A DNA stretch of 64,000 nucleotides from Flavobacterium omnivorum (GCF_900099915.1 NZ_FNDB01000008.1:62001-126000), one strand, 5' to 3'. Shown: positions 41,254-51,252, counted from the stretch's first letter. Notes: generated by a model from the sequence alone, not told the origin. Numbers and translations: made by a program.

Positions 41254-43482
41254 TTATAATTGTGCCATAATTCCAAAGTTGATTCCAAAAGGTTGTCCTG
41301 GTCTTAATCCGGCAGGAACTCTTGAAACGGCATATTCCTTATCCAACAAATTGATTATATTTCCCATTAAGCTAATGTGCTGGTTTAGGTTGTATTTTGC
41401 TGAAAAATCGATAATGAAATTAGAAGCCACTCTGATGTTTGCTGGAATAGTTCCAACGCCAGCTTCTGTTCTAAAAGCATCTACGTATTTTCCGCTAAGG
41501 GCAAAATTGAATTTCTCCGTTTCAAATGCGGTTGTTATAGCCAACTGATTTTTGGCGATGTATGGAATTTCATCACCGCTTTCTACAGTTCCCCAAATGG
41601 TGCTGTTGAAATTGTTTTTCAATTCTGTATCCGTCAAAGTATAGGAAACAGTAACAGGTACTTTAAAGCCTTTTTCTCGGTTGTTAATTACCTCATAGGT
41701 AGCCAATATTTCAATTCCTTTTACGATCGCTTCTCCAGCATTGAAGAGATCTCCAGTTCCAGCTCCTCCTCCTGACATCGAATCCGATCCTTGAAGGTTT
41801 GAAAAATTATTGTAATATCCTATAATCTCGCCTTGCAATGCGTTTTTGTTAAAACGGAAACCCAATTCTGTATTTAAACTGTTTTCAGCATCTTCTCCTG
41901 CAGATACACCAGGAGGCGAAAATCCTTTGTGAACACTTGTAAATAAGTTGTAATCATCATTTATTTTGTACAATATCCCCATTCCTGGAATCCATACATT
42001 GATGTTGTTATTTGCTTTTGCTAAGGTAGTTCCAACTCTATTAATATCATTTGTACCGTAATTTAGTGAATTTAATTTGATATCTTCATAACGAATTCCT
42101 GGAGTAAAAGTAAATCTATCAATGTTCAAATTATAAAGTATATGAGCTGCAATAGCTTCTGCTTTTGTGATTCTATTTGCGTCAGTTCCAGGAGTTCCGT
42201 TGCTGGTTCTGTTCATTACCCCATTTTGAATGGCATATCCATCAACCCATTGAAAGCGATCTTCATAATCCTCATGGTAGCGAATACCAAAATCAATATC
42301 GTGTTTCGCTTTTCCAGTTTCAAAAGTATAGTTTCCAACGGTTTGAATCCCTTTTGCTTGATACTTACGGTTATTGGCTTTTACTAATAAGGCGTTGTCA
42401 ATTGTGTTGTCAGCTCCCGTTATGGCGCGGTATTCTGCATTGTATCTTTCGGGATCCGTAAGAATGTTATTGATGCTTATTTTGGATGTCCCTAGTTTTA
42501 ATGCGTCTAATTTATACCAATTTCTTTTGAAGTCGTTTTGATACGCTTTGGTTGTTATACTAAAGTTTTTAAAAGGCTTGATAAAGTGAGTCAACATAAT
42601 TTGACTGTGTTCTGTATCGATAAAATCTTCATTAGAACCTACATATCTTCGATAAGCATCCTTAGCATAATCTTCATCGGTTAAACCAAGATAGGTTTCG
42701 TTAGCCAAGTCTTCACTATATTGAATTTTAGCGGTCAAAGATTGATACACTTTAGCATCAGCATCAGTATTAATTCTGAATTTTGCCACGTAATCATTGG
42801 CCTGAAAACCTGTATTTCGGGAGCTATTGTCAATTTTTTTAAATCCATCTGAATTTCGGTTGTTGTATTCTAATACGTAACCAAAATTTTTATGTTCATC
42901 ACCGATATTTACGTAGGTCTTCTTAGTGTTAAAGCTTCCTATGCTGGCGATGACGCGTCCAGAAAAACGGTTTGGAATTTGCGTTGAAACCATATTAATC
43001 GCACCACCTGTAGTATATGGTCCGTATTGAATCTGGCTGCCCCCTTTTAATATCTCAAAGGATTGCATTCTGCTTACGGTTGGGAAATAATACGCTGCTG
43101 GAGCAGCATAGGGTGCTGGTGCAATAAGAATCCCATCTTCCATCAAAGTGATTTTCTCGCTTCGATTAGGGCTAGTACCCCTCATACCGATGTTTGGTCG
43201 CAATCCAAAACCGTCTTCTTCCTGAATTGTAACGCCGGGAACTGTTCTTAGAATTCGGGAAACATCGTCGTAGTTGAAGGTTTTTAATTCTTTTGGAGAA
43301 ATAAAATAAGTTGAGCCTGCTTTGTTTTTAGCTTTGAACTTACTTCCTATAATAGCATCAGTGGTAATGATAACTTCTTTTAAACTTTCAATGCTGTCTT
43401 TTTGGGTTTTAGAAAGTTTTTTTTCTTGCGCAAACATAACGGATGTAACTAATAAAGAAGCTACAATTAAATTATTTTTCAT
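41254..43482 (-). CDS. FecA-like TonB-dependent receptor
   Basis: This 742-aa outer-membrane receptor has a signal peptide (MKNNLIVASLLVTSVMFAQ). A plug with DVSRILRTVPGVTIQEEDGF and RPNIGMRGTSPNRSEKITLMEDG is followed by a barrel with LPDRYAVSRVPAG-like strands near the end (LLDKEYAVSRVPAGLRPGQP). The plug motifs resemble the ferric dicitrate receptor subfamily. No carboxypeptidase-like domain precedes it. A degenerate DtxR-type box overlaps its -33 element, and feoB follows upstream, so iron transport is likely. Confidence 0.9.
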   Translation of the reverse strand: MKNNLIVASLLVTSVMFAQEKKLSKTQKDSIESLKEVIITTDAIIGSKFKAKNKAGSTYFISPKELKTFNYDDVSRILRTVPGVTIQEEDGFGLRPNIGMRGTSPNRSEKITLMEDGILIAPAPYAAPAAYYFPTVSRMQSFEILKGGSQIQYGPYTTGGAINMVSTQIPNRFSGRVIASIGSFNTKKTYVNIGDEHKNFGYVLEYNNRNSDGFKKIDNSSRNTGFQANDYVAKFRINTDADAKVYQSLTAKIQYSEDLANETYLGLTDEDYAKDAYRRYVGSNEDFIDTEHSQIMLTHFIKPFKNFSITTKAYQNDFKRNWYKLDALKLGTSKISINNILTDPERYNAEYRAITGADNTIDNALLVKANNRKYQAKGIQTVGNYTFETGKAKHDIDFGIRYHEDYEDRFQWVDGYAIQNGVMNRTSNGTPGTDANRITKAEAIAAHILYNLNIDRFTFTPGIRYEDIKLNSLNYGTNDINRVGTTLAKANNNINVWIPGMGILYKINDDYNLFTSVHKGFSPPGVSAGEDAENSLNTELGFRFNKNALQGEIIGYYNNFSNLQGSDSMSGGGAGTGDLFNAGEAIVKGIEILATYEVINNREKGFKVPVTVSYTLTDTELKNNFNSTIWGTVESGDEIPYIAKNQLAITTAFETEKFNFALSGKYVDAFRTEAGVGTIPANIRVASNFIIDFSAKYNLNQHISLMGNIINLLDKEYAVSRVPAGLRPGQPFGINFGIMAQL

Positions 43483-43507
43483 TTTTATTTAGATTGATTC
43501 TACGGTG

Positions 43508-43538
43508 CAAAAGTAAAGCACAAATCTTATTTAGACAA
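43508..43538 (-). promoter_or_regulatory. promoter of the FecA-like receptor
   Basis: On the minus strand TTG (43538-43536), a 20-nt spacer and TACTTTTG (43515-43508) fit the consensus, 26 nt before the ATG. Confidence 0.7.
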
Positions 43539-43545
43539 ATTAAAA
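43530..43545 (-). promoter_or_regulatory. degenerate DtxR-type operator before the FecA-like receptor
   Basis: TTTAGACAAATTAAAA has one intact arm (TTTAGACAAA, identical to the site at 36745) and one degenerate arm. It overlaps the -33 element of the promoter. Confidence 0.5.
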
Positions 43546-43604
43546 ATAATGAATTTATTATATTTAACGTTTGTTGACCGGTTAGGTGTTCTACTATGGG
43601 TCAA

Positions 43605-45707
43605 TTATTTCAAAATCTGATAGGCGATGAGAGCGACTACATAAGCAAAACCTGACATGAAAATTAATTGTCCTACAGGCCATTTCCAAGAATTGGTTTC
43701 TTTTTTAGTGATGGCAAGTGTACTGGCACATTGCAGGGCAAAAGCATAAAACAACAACAAGGATATTCCTGATGCGAAATTGAAAATTTTCTCTCCAGTA
43801 ACTGGATTGACCTCGGCAGCCATTTTATTTTTTATTGTTACCTCATTATCACTTCCTCCAACGCTGTAAATTGTTGCTAATGTGCCTACAAAAACCTCTC
43901 TTGCTGCAAAGGAGCTTATGATTGCAATTCCTATTTTCCAATCGTATCCTAACGGTGAAATAGCAGGTTCAATTGCTTTTCCCATGATACCAATGTATGA
44001 GTTTTCTAACTTTTGCGAAGCGACAGCATTTTCAAAATCGGCTGGCGGCAGTGGCTTGTTTTGGTTTTTTTCAATAACAATTTTTTCTGCATTGTTAAAT
44101 TTCGCTCCCGGGCCATAAGAAGCTAGAAACCATAATACGATAGAAATGGCAAGAATAATTTTTCCTGCACCATAAATGAAGGCTTTGGTTTTTTCTATCA
44201 CATTGATTCCTACATTCTTGAAAAGCGGTAATTTATAATTGGGCATTTCAACTACAAAGTATGTTTTCCTTTTGATTTTCAGAATTTTATTTAAAATATA
44301 AGCGGAAAAAATTGCCATTCCAAAACCCAGTAAATACAACAACATCAAAGTCATTCCTTGCATGTTCAAAAATCCAAAAATACGATTGTCAGGAATTACT
44401 AATGCAATAATAATGGCGTAAACGGGTAATCTAGCAGAACAGGTGGTAAAAGGAGTTACTAAAATAGTTATTAAACGTTCTTTCCAGTTTTCAATATTTC
44501 TGGTCGCCATTATCGCTGGAATAGCGCAGGCTGTGCCTGAAATAAGTGGTACAACACTTTTACCGGATAAACCAAATTTTCGCATAATTTTATCCATTAG
44601 GAACACCACACGGCTCATATAACCGCTTTCTTCGAGTATCGAAATAAACATAAACAAGAAGGCAATTTGTGGAATGAATATCAAAATCCCTCCAATTCCT
44701 GGGATAATTCCCTGCGAAATTAAGTTGGTTAAAACACCGGCTGGTAATTTTTCGGCGGCTATTGTGCTCAATGATGCGAAAGTACTGTCGATAAAATCCA
44801 TTGGAATTTTAGACCATTCAAAAATAGATTGGAAAATAACAAATAAGATTAGAAAAAAGATCACATATCCCCAGACTTTATGGGTTAGCACACGATCTAA
44901 TCTGCTGCGGTAATCTCTAGCAACGGAGGCATCAATTTTCAATCCTTCTTTTAGAACATCATTGATAAATTGATAGCGTTTTATAGTTTCTTTTTGTTGG
45001 AGTCGCTTTAAATCGGAATGTGATTTAGTAAAAGAACTTCTAATTTCATTTCGTTCTAAATTCAGGAAGTTGACGTCCTGCGTAATAACCAACCACAACT
45101 TGTACAGCAGTTGATTTGGAAATGCTTTGCGCAAACTATTGAAGTAATCTGGGTCGATTACGGAGGCACTCAAACAAGGTTCGTTTGAAATGGTTCGGTA
45201 ACTGATAATCAATTTTTTCAGTTCGTCAATTCCGTATCCTTTTCTGGAACTAATTAGCGCAATCTTGGTTTTTAAATGATCTTCCAGATACGGAATATCC
45301 AATGTGATCCCTTTGAACTTCATTCTATCTGCCATATTGATGACTAGGATAGTTGGAATTTCGAGGTCTTTTATTTGGGTAAAAAGTAATAAATTCCGTT
45401 TTAAATTTTCCACATCGGTAACAACAAGTGCTACATCAGGATACAATTTGTCATTTTTGTTGAGCAATAATTCAATGACTACATTTTCATCAATTGAACT
45501 GGCGTTTAAGCTGTATGTTCCGGGTAGATCCAGAATATTCGCCTTGATATTGTTAGGTAATTTGCAAAAACCAATCTTTTTTTCAACCGTAATTCCAGGA
45601 TAATTCCCCACTTGTTGATTCAATCCAGTGAGCTGATTAAAGACAGAAGTTTTACCCACATTAGGATTTCCAATTAAAGCGACGTTGATGTTTTGTTTGC
45701 TTACCAT
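43605..45707 (-). CDS. feoB: ferrous iron transport protein B
   Basis: FeoB is the membrane Fe(II) transporter with an N-terminal G domain. G1 is LIGNPNVGKTSVFNQLTG (about residue 11), DLPGTYSL is the G3 motif and INMADRMK is G4. Two Gate domains (about 340 and 530) and a FeoB_C stretch follow, with FMFISILEESGYMSR and FTTCSARLPVY as core motifs. At 700 aa it is full length. It overlaps feoA by 7 nt. Confidence 0.96.
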   Translation of the reverse strand: MVSKQNINVALIGNPNVGKTSVFNQLTGLNQQVGNYPGITVEKKIGFCKLPNNIKANILDLPGTYSLNASSIDENVVIELLLNKNDKLYPDVALVVTDVENLKRNLLLFTQIKDLEIPTILVINMADRMKFKGITLDIPYLEDHLKTKIALISSRKGYGIDELKKLIISYRTISNEPCLSASVIDPDYFNSLRKAFPNQLLYKLWLVITQDVNFLNLERNEIRSSFTKSHSDLKRLQQKETIKRYQFINDVLKEGLKIDASVARDYRSRLDRVLTHKVWGYVIFFLILFVIFQSIFEWSKIPMDFIDSTFASLSTIAAEKLPAGVLTNLISQGIIPGIGGILIFIPQIAFLFMFISILEESGYMSRVVFLMDKIMRKFGLSGKSVVPLISGTACAIPAIMATRNIENWKERLITILVTPFTTCSARLPVYAIIIALVIPDNRIFGFLNMQGMTLMLLYLLGFGMAIFSAYILNKILKIKRKTYFVVEMPNYKLPLFKNVGINVIEKTKAFIYGAGKIILAISIVLWFLASYGPGAKFNNAEKIVIEKNQNKPLPPADFENAVASQKLENSYIGIMGKAIEPAISPLGYDWKIGIAIISSFAAREVFVGTLATIYSVGGSDNEVTIKNKMAAEVNPVTGEKIFNFASGISLLLFYAFALQCASTLAITKKETNSWKWPVGQLIFMSGFAYVVALIAYQILK

Positions 45708-45943
45708 AAGTTGGTTTTTATAATATCAACTTCAATTTCTTTTGCAGTTTCTACCCGAATGGCCACATGTGATCCATTAATGTTCAAATACAAAGGATCT
45801 CCAAAAGGAGCAATTTGAAGTAATTCTACTAAATTCCCAGGCAAGCATCCCATTTCTAATAATTTTAAAGGAACGGCATCGATGTCAAAGTCTTTTATAA
45901 TGGCTTTTTCACCTTTTTTGAGAGAATGGATCGTTGTTTGCAA
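45701..45943 (-). CDS. feoA: ferrous iron transport protein A
   Basis: FeoA is a small SH3-fold partner of FeoB. The motif LLEMGCLPGNLVELLQIAPFGDPLYLNINGS is typical. At 80 aa it is complete. I chose a TTG start at 45943 because no in-frame ATG is available and the promoter lies 27 nt upstream. Its 3' end overlaps feoB by 7 nt. Confidence 0.92.
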   Translation of the reverse strand: MQTTIHSLKKGEKAIIKDFDIDAVPLKLLEMGCLPGNLVELLQIAPFGDPLYLNINGSHVAIRVETAKEIEVDIIKTNLW

Positions 45944-45969
45944 AACTTATTTAGATTGAATTAAGATTG

Positions 45970-45998
45970 CAAAAATACACATTTTAAAACAAACACAA
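45970..45998 (-). promoter_or_regulatory. feoAB promoter
   Basis: On the minus strand TTG (45998-45996), an 18-nt spacer and TATTTTTG (45977-45970) are a full consensus match. A half-site TTTAGATTGAATTAAGA at 45950-45966 lies just downstream, a weak resemblance to the DtxR-type box. Confidence 0.75.
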
Positions 45999-46106
45999 AT
46001 GATATATGTCACATTTATACGGTTATTAAAGCAAATGAATCAAGCTTAAAATAAAGGGGTTTTCATTACAAAAACCGAGTTCAAGGATAGCTATTGTGGC
46101 ACTAGG

Positions 46107-46772
46107 CTATTCGTTACTCAAAAAAGTAATGTCCGCAATTAATCGTTTCATATCCTCTTTGTTTGTTCCGTCATAAAAACCACGAACTCTCCTTTTAGTG
46201 TCTACTAAAACAAAGTTTTCGGTGTGAACCATATCGTACAGTTCGCTCGGTTTCCCCAGTTTTACAGCTAAATAAGATTTCCTAGCCATGGTATAAATTT
46301 CTTTTTTGTCGCCAGTTACTAAGTTCCATTTGGATGCATCAACTTTATACTTCTTGGCGTACGCCTTCAAAACTGGAACGCTATCCGTTTCTGGAAAAAC
46401 AGTATGTGAAAGTAATTTTACTTTTGGATTATGGGTAAAAGCAGTTTGGATTTCAGACAAATTAGTCGACATTTTGGGACAAATCGATCCGCAAGTGGTA
46501 AAGAAAAAATCAGCTACATATATTTTTCCTTCATAATCTTTTTGGGTAATGGTTTTTCCATTTTGATTGATAAAGGAAAAATCAGCAATAGTGTGGTACT
46601 TGCTTTTGTACTGAACAGTACTATCTACTAATTCCGGATTTACATCTGCGGGATTGTAAATGGGAAGTGTTTTTTTTGGCTTTAAAGCCGAATAAAATAA
46701 AGTCAAAACAATGATTGAAAAAACAATGAAAACGCCTAAAAAAAGACGGTATTTTTTTAAAAACTCGGACAT
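46107..46772 (-). CDS. SCO1/SenC family copper chaperone
   Basis: This thioredoxin-like membrane-anchored protein aids Cu(A) assembly of cytochrome oxidase. One TM helix (about 8-28) precedes the fold. The copper motif is TTCGSICPKM (CxxxC, about residue 100), and the metal His is in MVHTENFVLVD (about residue 185). The start is the ATG at 46772; the upstream TTG at 46790 lies within the -7 element TATTTTTG (46795-46788). Confidence 0.9.
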   Translation of the reverse strand: MSEFLKKYRLFLGVFIVFSIIVLTLFYSALKPKKTLPIYNPADVNPELVDSTVQYKSKYHTIADFSFINQNGKTITQKDYEGKIYVADFFFTTCGSICPKMSTNLSEIQTAFTHNPKVKLLSHTVFPETDSVPVLKAYAKKYKVDASKWNLVTGDKKEIYTMARKSYLAVKLGKPSELYDMVHTENFVLVDTKRRVRGFYDGTNKEDMKRLIADITFLSNE

Positions 46773-46875
46773 GGTACTATTTTGATGCAAAAATACGAAA
46801 ACGGGATTTATTTTTAATTCAAATTAACACAATCTTATTGTGTCTAAAGTACATAACTAATCGCTTTTTTATTAA

Positions 46876-46883
46876 TAGCTTTG
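46876..46883 (+). promoter_or_regulatory. -7 element of M13 gene 1, shared with gene 2
   Basis: TAGCTTTG matches TAnnTTTG. The leader TAGCTTTGTGAGG-N-TAACTAAA occurs nearly unchanged before the second gene (49096), so the promoter region was duplicated with the coding sequence. No TTG at -33 is seen in either. Confidence 0.5.
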
Positions 46884-46909
46884 TGAGGATAACTAAATAA
46901 TTTAAAATA

Positions 46910-48973
46910 ATGAAGAAAATAAGTAATAAACAGTTACTTTTTGTGATTCCCGCAATTATGGGTTTTGCAATAAGTGAAGCTCAGACCACGCCAGCTGCAA
47001 AAGAACCGGGTATTAATGTAATGAACATTGATAAAAAGGTGAAGCCAAGCGATGACTTTTTTAGATACGTAAACGGCACGTGGTTGGACAAAACTGAAAT
47101 CCCAAGTGATCGAACTTCATGGGGAAGTTTCAACGAATTATTGAAAAAAACGGATAAGGATGCGATGGATATCTTGAAAGAAGCATCTAGAAACCCAATC
47201 TATAATTCCACTACAGATCAAGGAAAAGCAATCAATCTTTTCAAATCAATTTTAGATACGGTTGCCAGAGACAAGCAGGGAATTGACCCTTTGAAACCAT
47301 ATTTGGCTAAAATTGACGCTATCAAAAATACCAAAGATTTGCAAAAAGTCTTAAGCGAAATGGAACCAGTCGGCGGTATTGGTTTTTTTGGAATTTATGT
47401 TGGAGCAGATGATAAGAACAGCAGTAAAAATTCGCTTTATGTAGGTACAGGGTCATTAGGATTACCGGATAAAGATTATTATTCAGCGGATGATAAAGAT
47501 TCGAAAGAGAAACGCGAAAAATACGAATTGCATGTGGCCAAAATGCTGCAGTTCATTGGTGAAAACCCAACAAAAGCGAAGGAAAGTGCTCGTAAAATTG
47601 TAGCGTTGGAAACGGCAATGTCACAACCAAGATTGGACCGTGTGGAACAAAGGGACGGCAGATTACAATACAATCCAATGACCATTGCAGATTTGCAAAG
47701 AATAACACCAGCGCTGGATTGGAAGCAGTATTTTACAAGTATTGGTTTCACAAAGCTAGATACGGTGATTGTAAGTGAGCCGCGATATATGAAAGCTTTG
47801 CAAACTATTTTGGCACAAAATAAAGTTGAGGATTGGAAAGAATACATGAAGTGGACGTTGTTGCGAGGAGCATCTAGTCAGTTATCAACTAACATAGAAG
47901 TGGCTAATTTTGATTTTTATGGAAAAACATTAACTGGAGCCATCAAGCAAAGACCGCGTGAGGACCGTGCTTTACAAACCGTAAATAGTACTATTGGAGA
48001 AGCGCTAGGAAAATTATATGTAGAGAAAATGTTTCCGGCTGAAGCCAAAGTAAAAGCGGAAAAAATGATCAAAAATGTAGTTTTGGCTTACCAAAACAGA
48101 ATAAATGATTTGTCTTGGATGTCAGCGCAAACGAAAGTGAAAGCAGTTGAGAAGCTAAATAAAATTGCCATTAAAATTGGATATCCGGATAAGTGGAAAG
48201 ACTATTCCGCTTTGAAAATTGCTAGTACAGAAGAGGGCGGAAGCTATTTTGAAAATGTAAAAAATCTTTCTCGTTGGTCCTTTCAAGAAGACTTGGATAA
48301 ACTGTACAAAGCAGTAGATAAAACAGAATGGGGAATGTCACCGCAAACGGTAAATGCATATTACAATCCCTCGTACAACGAAATTGTTTTCCCAGCCGCT
48401 ATTTTACAACCACCATTCTACAATTATCAGGCGGATGAAGCGGTAAATTACGGCGGAATTGGCGCTGTCATTGGACATGAGATTTCTCATGGATTTGACG
48501 ATTCTGGTGCGCGTTACAATGCAGATGGAAATCTTGTTGACTGGTGGACTGCCGAGGATTTAAAACAATTTACAACTTTAGGAACCGCTTTGGCAGACCA
48601 GTACAGTGCCCTAGAACCACTACCTGGAATTCATGTTGATGGGAAATTTACTTTGGGAGAAAATATAGGTGATTTAGGTGGTGTTAATGCCGCTTATGAT
48701 GGTTTGCAAATGTATTTAAAGGCCAACGAAACGCCGGAATTAATTGATGGTTACACCCCAGAACAACGGTTCTTTATTTCTTGGGCAACGGTTTGGCGTA
48801 CTAAAATGCGTGATGAAGCGATAAAAAACCAAGTAAAGACGGATCCACACTCTCCTGGAATGTACAGGGCGTATGTACCTGTGCAAAACGTAGATGCCTT
48901 TTATGATGCTTTTGACGTAAAATCAGGCGATGGAATGTACATTCAACCAGACAAACGAGTGAAAATTTGGTAG
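46910..48973 (+). CDS. M13 family metallopeptidase (neprilysin-like), copy 1
   Basis: This secreted endopeptidase has a signal peptide (MKKISNKQLLFVIPAIMGFAISEAQ), an N-terminal helical domain and a catalytic domain. The zinc site is VIGHEISHGFDDSG (HExxH, about residue 523), with NAYYNPSYNEIVFPAAILQPPFY and ENIGDLGGVNAAYDG (third ligand Glu) nearby. The C-terminus has the KRVKIW ending of M13 enzymes. At 687 aa it is full length. The adjacent gene is a close paralogue. Confidence 0.95.
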   Translation: MKKISNKQLLFVIPAIMGFAISEAQTTPAAKEPGINVMNIDKKVKPSDDFFRYVNGTWLDKTEIPSDRTSWGSFNELLKKTDKDAMDILKEASRNPIYNSTTDQGKAINLFKSILDTVARDKQGIDPLKPYLAKIDAIKNTKDLQKVLSEMEPVGGIGFFGIYVGADDKNSSKNSLYVGTGSLGLPDKDYYSADDKDSKEKREKYELHVAKMLQFIGENPTKAKESARKIVALETAMSQPRLDRVEQRDGRLQYNPMTIADLQRITPALDWKQYFTSIGFTKLDTVIVSEPRYMKALQTILAQNKVEDWKEYMKWTLLRGASSQLSTNIEVANFDFYGKTLTGAIKQRPREDRALQTVNSTIGEALGKLYVEKMFPAEAKVKAEKMIKNVVLAYQNRINDLSWMSAQTKVKAVEKLNKIAIKIGYPDKWKDYSALKIASTEEGGSYFENVKNLSRWSFQEDLDKLYKAVDKTEWGMSPQTVNAYYNPSYNEIVFPAAILQPPFYNYQADEAVNYGGIGAVIGHEISHGFDDSGARYNADGNLVDWWTAEDLKQFTTLGTALADQYSALEPLPGIHVDGKFTLGENIGDLGGVNAAYDGLQMYLKANETPELIDGYTPEQRFFISWATVWRTKMRDEAIKNQVKTDPHSPGMYRAYVPVQNVDAFYDAFDVKSGDGMYIQPDKRVKIW

Positions 48974-48993
48974 TAGTGTCAACGAGATTAATA

Positions 48994-49034
48994 AAAATCC
49001 CACTTGCTCTAAATGTTCGAGCAAATGGGATTTA
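48994..49034 (+). terminator. terminator after M13 gene 1
   Basis: A stem AAATCCCA-TTGCTC / GAGCAA-TGGGATTT with one bulge precedes a T-rich stretch. The outer arm sequence ATCCCA/TGGGAT is also found in the terminator of gene 2. Confidence 0.75.
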
Positions 49035-49129
49035 TTATGTCCATTAATCGATATTTGAACAACAAAATTTAACAAAAACTTTAATAATTTATTGATAGCT
49101 TTGTGAGGTTAACTAAAAAACTAAAAAAA

Positions 49130-51193
49130 ATGAAGAAAAACAGCAATAAGCGACTGCTTTTTGTGATTCCCGCAATCATGGGTTTTGCGGTGAGTCAAGC
49201 GCAAACTACTCCTGCAGCTAAGGAACCAGGTATCAATGTAAATTACATGGATAAAAAGGTAAAACCAAGTAATGATTTCTTCCGTTATGTAAATGGAACT
49301 TGGTTGGATAATACAGCAATTCCAGCAGACAGAACCCGTTGGGGTAGCTTTGATGAATTACGTCAAAGAACCGATGCGGATGCATTGGCAATTTTAAAAG
49401 AAGCCACAACAAATCCAAGCTACAAATCGAATACCGATCAGGGTAAAGCAATTAACTTGTACAAATCGATATTAGATACTGTAGGAAGAAATAAGATGGG
49501 TATTGCTCCCTTGAAACCCTATCTTAAGAAAATTGACGCGGTTAAAAACGCTAAAGATTTAGAAGCCTTATTAATTGAAATGGAACCTATTGGCGGCATC
49601 GGATTTATGGGTGCTGGCGTAGGAACAGATGCGAAGAATAGCAGTAGAAATGTGATTAACTTAGGTCCTGGCGGCGTAGGTTTACCAGACAGAGATTATT
49701 ATGTTTCTGATGATGCCGATTCTAAAGAGAAACGGGCAAAGTATGTTTTGCACGTGGCTAAAATGTTGCAATATCTGGGCGATAACCCAGCCGTTGCTAA
49801 AGTAAACGCAGAGAAAATTCTAGCTCTTGAAACTGAGATGTCGAAACCAAGGTTAGACAGAGTTGAGCGCAGAGACCGTCGTAAGTCATACAATCCTATG
49901 ACATTGAGTGATTTGAGTAAATTAACTCCGTCAATCAATTGGAATAATTATTTCACAAAAATTGGTTTGGCTAAAGTAGATACCGTAATTGTATCGCAAC
50001 CCAAATACATGACGGCGCTAGAAACTATTTTCAAAGAAAATAAAGTAGAAGACTGGAAAGCCTACATGCGTTGGAGTTTATTAAATAGAGCTTCTAGTCA
50101 ACTGTCTACTGAGATTGAAAATGCCAACTGGGAATTTTACGGAAGAACATTAACCGGTGCAGTAAGTCAAAGACCACGTGACGAAAGAGCCTTGCAAACG
50201 ATCAACGGAACGGTTGGAGAAGCCTTAGGTAAATTATATGTGGAGAAAAAATTTCCGGCTGAAGCCAAAGCCAAAGCGGAGAAAATGATCAAGAACATCT
50301 TCTTAGCTTTCGAAAACAGAATCAATAATTTGTCTTGGATGTCTGCAGAAACTAAAGTAAGTGCGCTTGCTAAATTGCATAAATCAAGAATTAAAATTGG
50401 ATATCCTGACAAATGGAAAGATTATTCAGCTTTGACTATTAAAAGTCCAAAAGAAGGTGGAACCTATTTTGAGAATTCAAAAAGTATGGCTTTATGGCGT
50501 TTCAATGAAAATATAGCCGAATTGAATAAGCCAGTTGATAAGGAGAAATGGGGAATGTCTCCACAAACTGTAAATGCGTATTACAATCCATCTAACAATG
50601 AAATTGTATTCCCAGCTGCTATTTTACAACCGCCTTTTTACAATTACCAAGCAGATGAAGCCGTAAATTATGGTGGAATCGGTGGGGTTATTGGGCATGA
50701 AATATCACATGGTTTTGATGATTCAGGTTCCCGTTACAATGCGGAAGGCAACTTAGTAGACTGGTGGACTGCCGATGATTTGAAACAATTCTCAGCTTTG
50801 ACTGGAGCACTTGCTGCTCAATACAGCGCTTTGGAACCAATACCTGGAACTTTCGTAGATGGTAAATTTACGTTAGGTGAAAATATTGGTGATTTAGGTG
50901 GAGTAAATGCGGCATACGATGGTTTACAATTGTACCTGAAAGAAAATGGTAATCCCGGATTAATTGACGGCTATACTCCAGAACAACGTTTCTTTATTTC
51001 TTGGTCGACTATCTGGCGTTCAAAAATGCGTGATGAAGCGTTGAAAAACCAGGTAAAAACAGATCCGCACTCTCCTGGAATGTATCGTGCTTATGTTCCT
51101 TTGCAAAATATAGATACGTTCTATAAAGCATTCGATATCAAAGCAAATGACGGCATGTACATTGCACCAGAAAAAAGAGTTAGAATCTGGTAA
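49130..51193 (+). CDS. M13 family metallopeptidase, copy 2 (tandem paralogue)
   Basis: The protein is colinear with copy 1 from signal peptide to the KRVRIW end, with an identical HEISHGFDDSG zinc site and very similar flanks. Divergence is greatest in the N-terminal helical domain (about residues 60-330). I chose the ATG at 49130, matching the start of copy 1; a GTG-like upstream start at 49103 lies in the promoter. At 687 aa from this start it is the same length as copy 1. Confidence 0.94.
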   Translation: MKKNSNKRLLFVIPAIMGFAVSQAQTTPAAKEPGINVNYMDKKVKPSNDFFRYVNGTWLDNTAIPADRTRWGSFDELRQRTDADALAILKEATTNPSYKSNTDQGKAINLYKSILDTVGRNKMGIAPLKPYLKKIDAVKNAKDLEALLIEMEPIGGIGFMGAGVGTDAKNSSRNVINLGPGGVGLPDRDYYVSDDADSKEKRAKYVLHVAKMLQYLGDNPAVAKVNAEKILALETEMSKPRLDRVERRDRRKSYNPMTLSDLSKLTPSINWNNYFTKIGLAKVDTVIVSQPKYMTALETIFKENKVEDWKAYMRWSLLNRASSQLSTEIENANWEFYGRTLTGAVSQRPRDERALQTINGTVGEALGKLYVEKKFPAEAKAKAEKMIKNIFLAFENRINNLSWMSAETKVSALAKLHKSRIKIGYPDKWKDYSALTIKSPKEGGTYFENSKSMALWRFNENIAELNKPVDKEKWGMSPQTVNAYYNPSNNEIVFPAAILQPPFYNYQADEAVNYGGIGGVIGHEISHGFDDSGSRYNAEGNLVDWWTADDLKQFSALTGALAAQYSALEPIPGTFVDGKFTLGENIGDLGGVNAAYDGLQLYLKENGNPGLIDGYTPEQRFFISWSTIWRSKMRDEALKNQVKTDPHSPGMYRAYVPLQNIDTFYKAFDIKANDGMYIAPEKRVRIW

Positions 51194-51212
51194 TCAGTTT
51201 TAAAAATCTAAT

Positions 51213-51252
51213 AAAAAATCCCATTCGGTCATTTGAGTCGAATGGGATTTTT
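51213..51252 (+). terminator. terminator after M13 gene 2
   Basis: A 14-bp stem AAAAATCCCATTCG / CGAATGGGATTTTT has an 11-nt loop and is followed by TTTTGTTTTT. It sits between convergent genes and may work in both directions. Confidence 0.8.
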
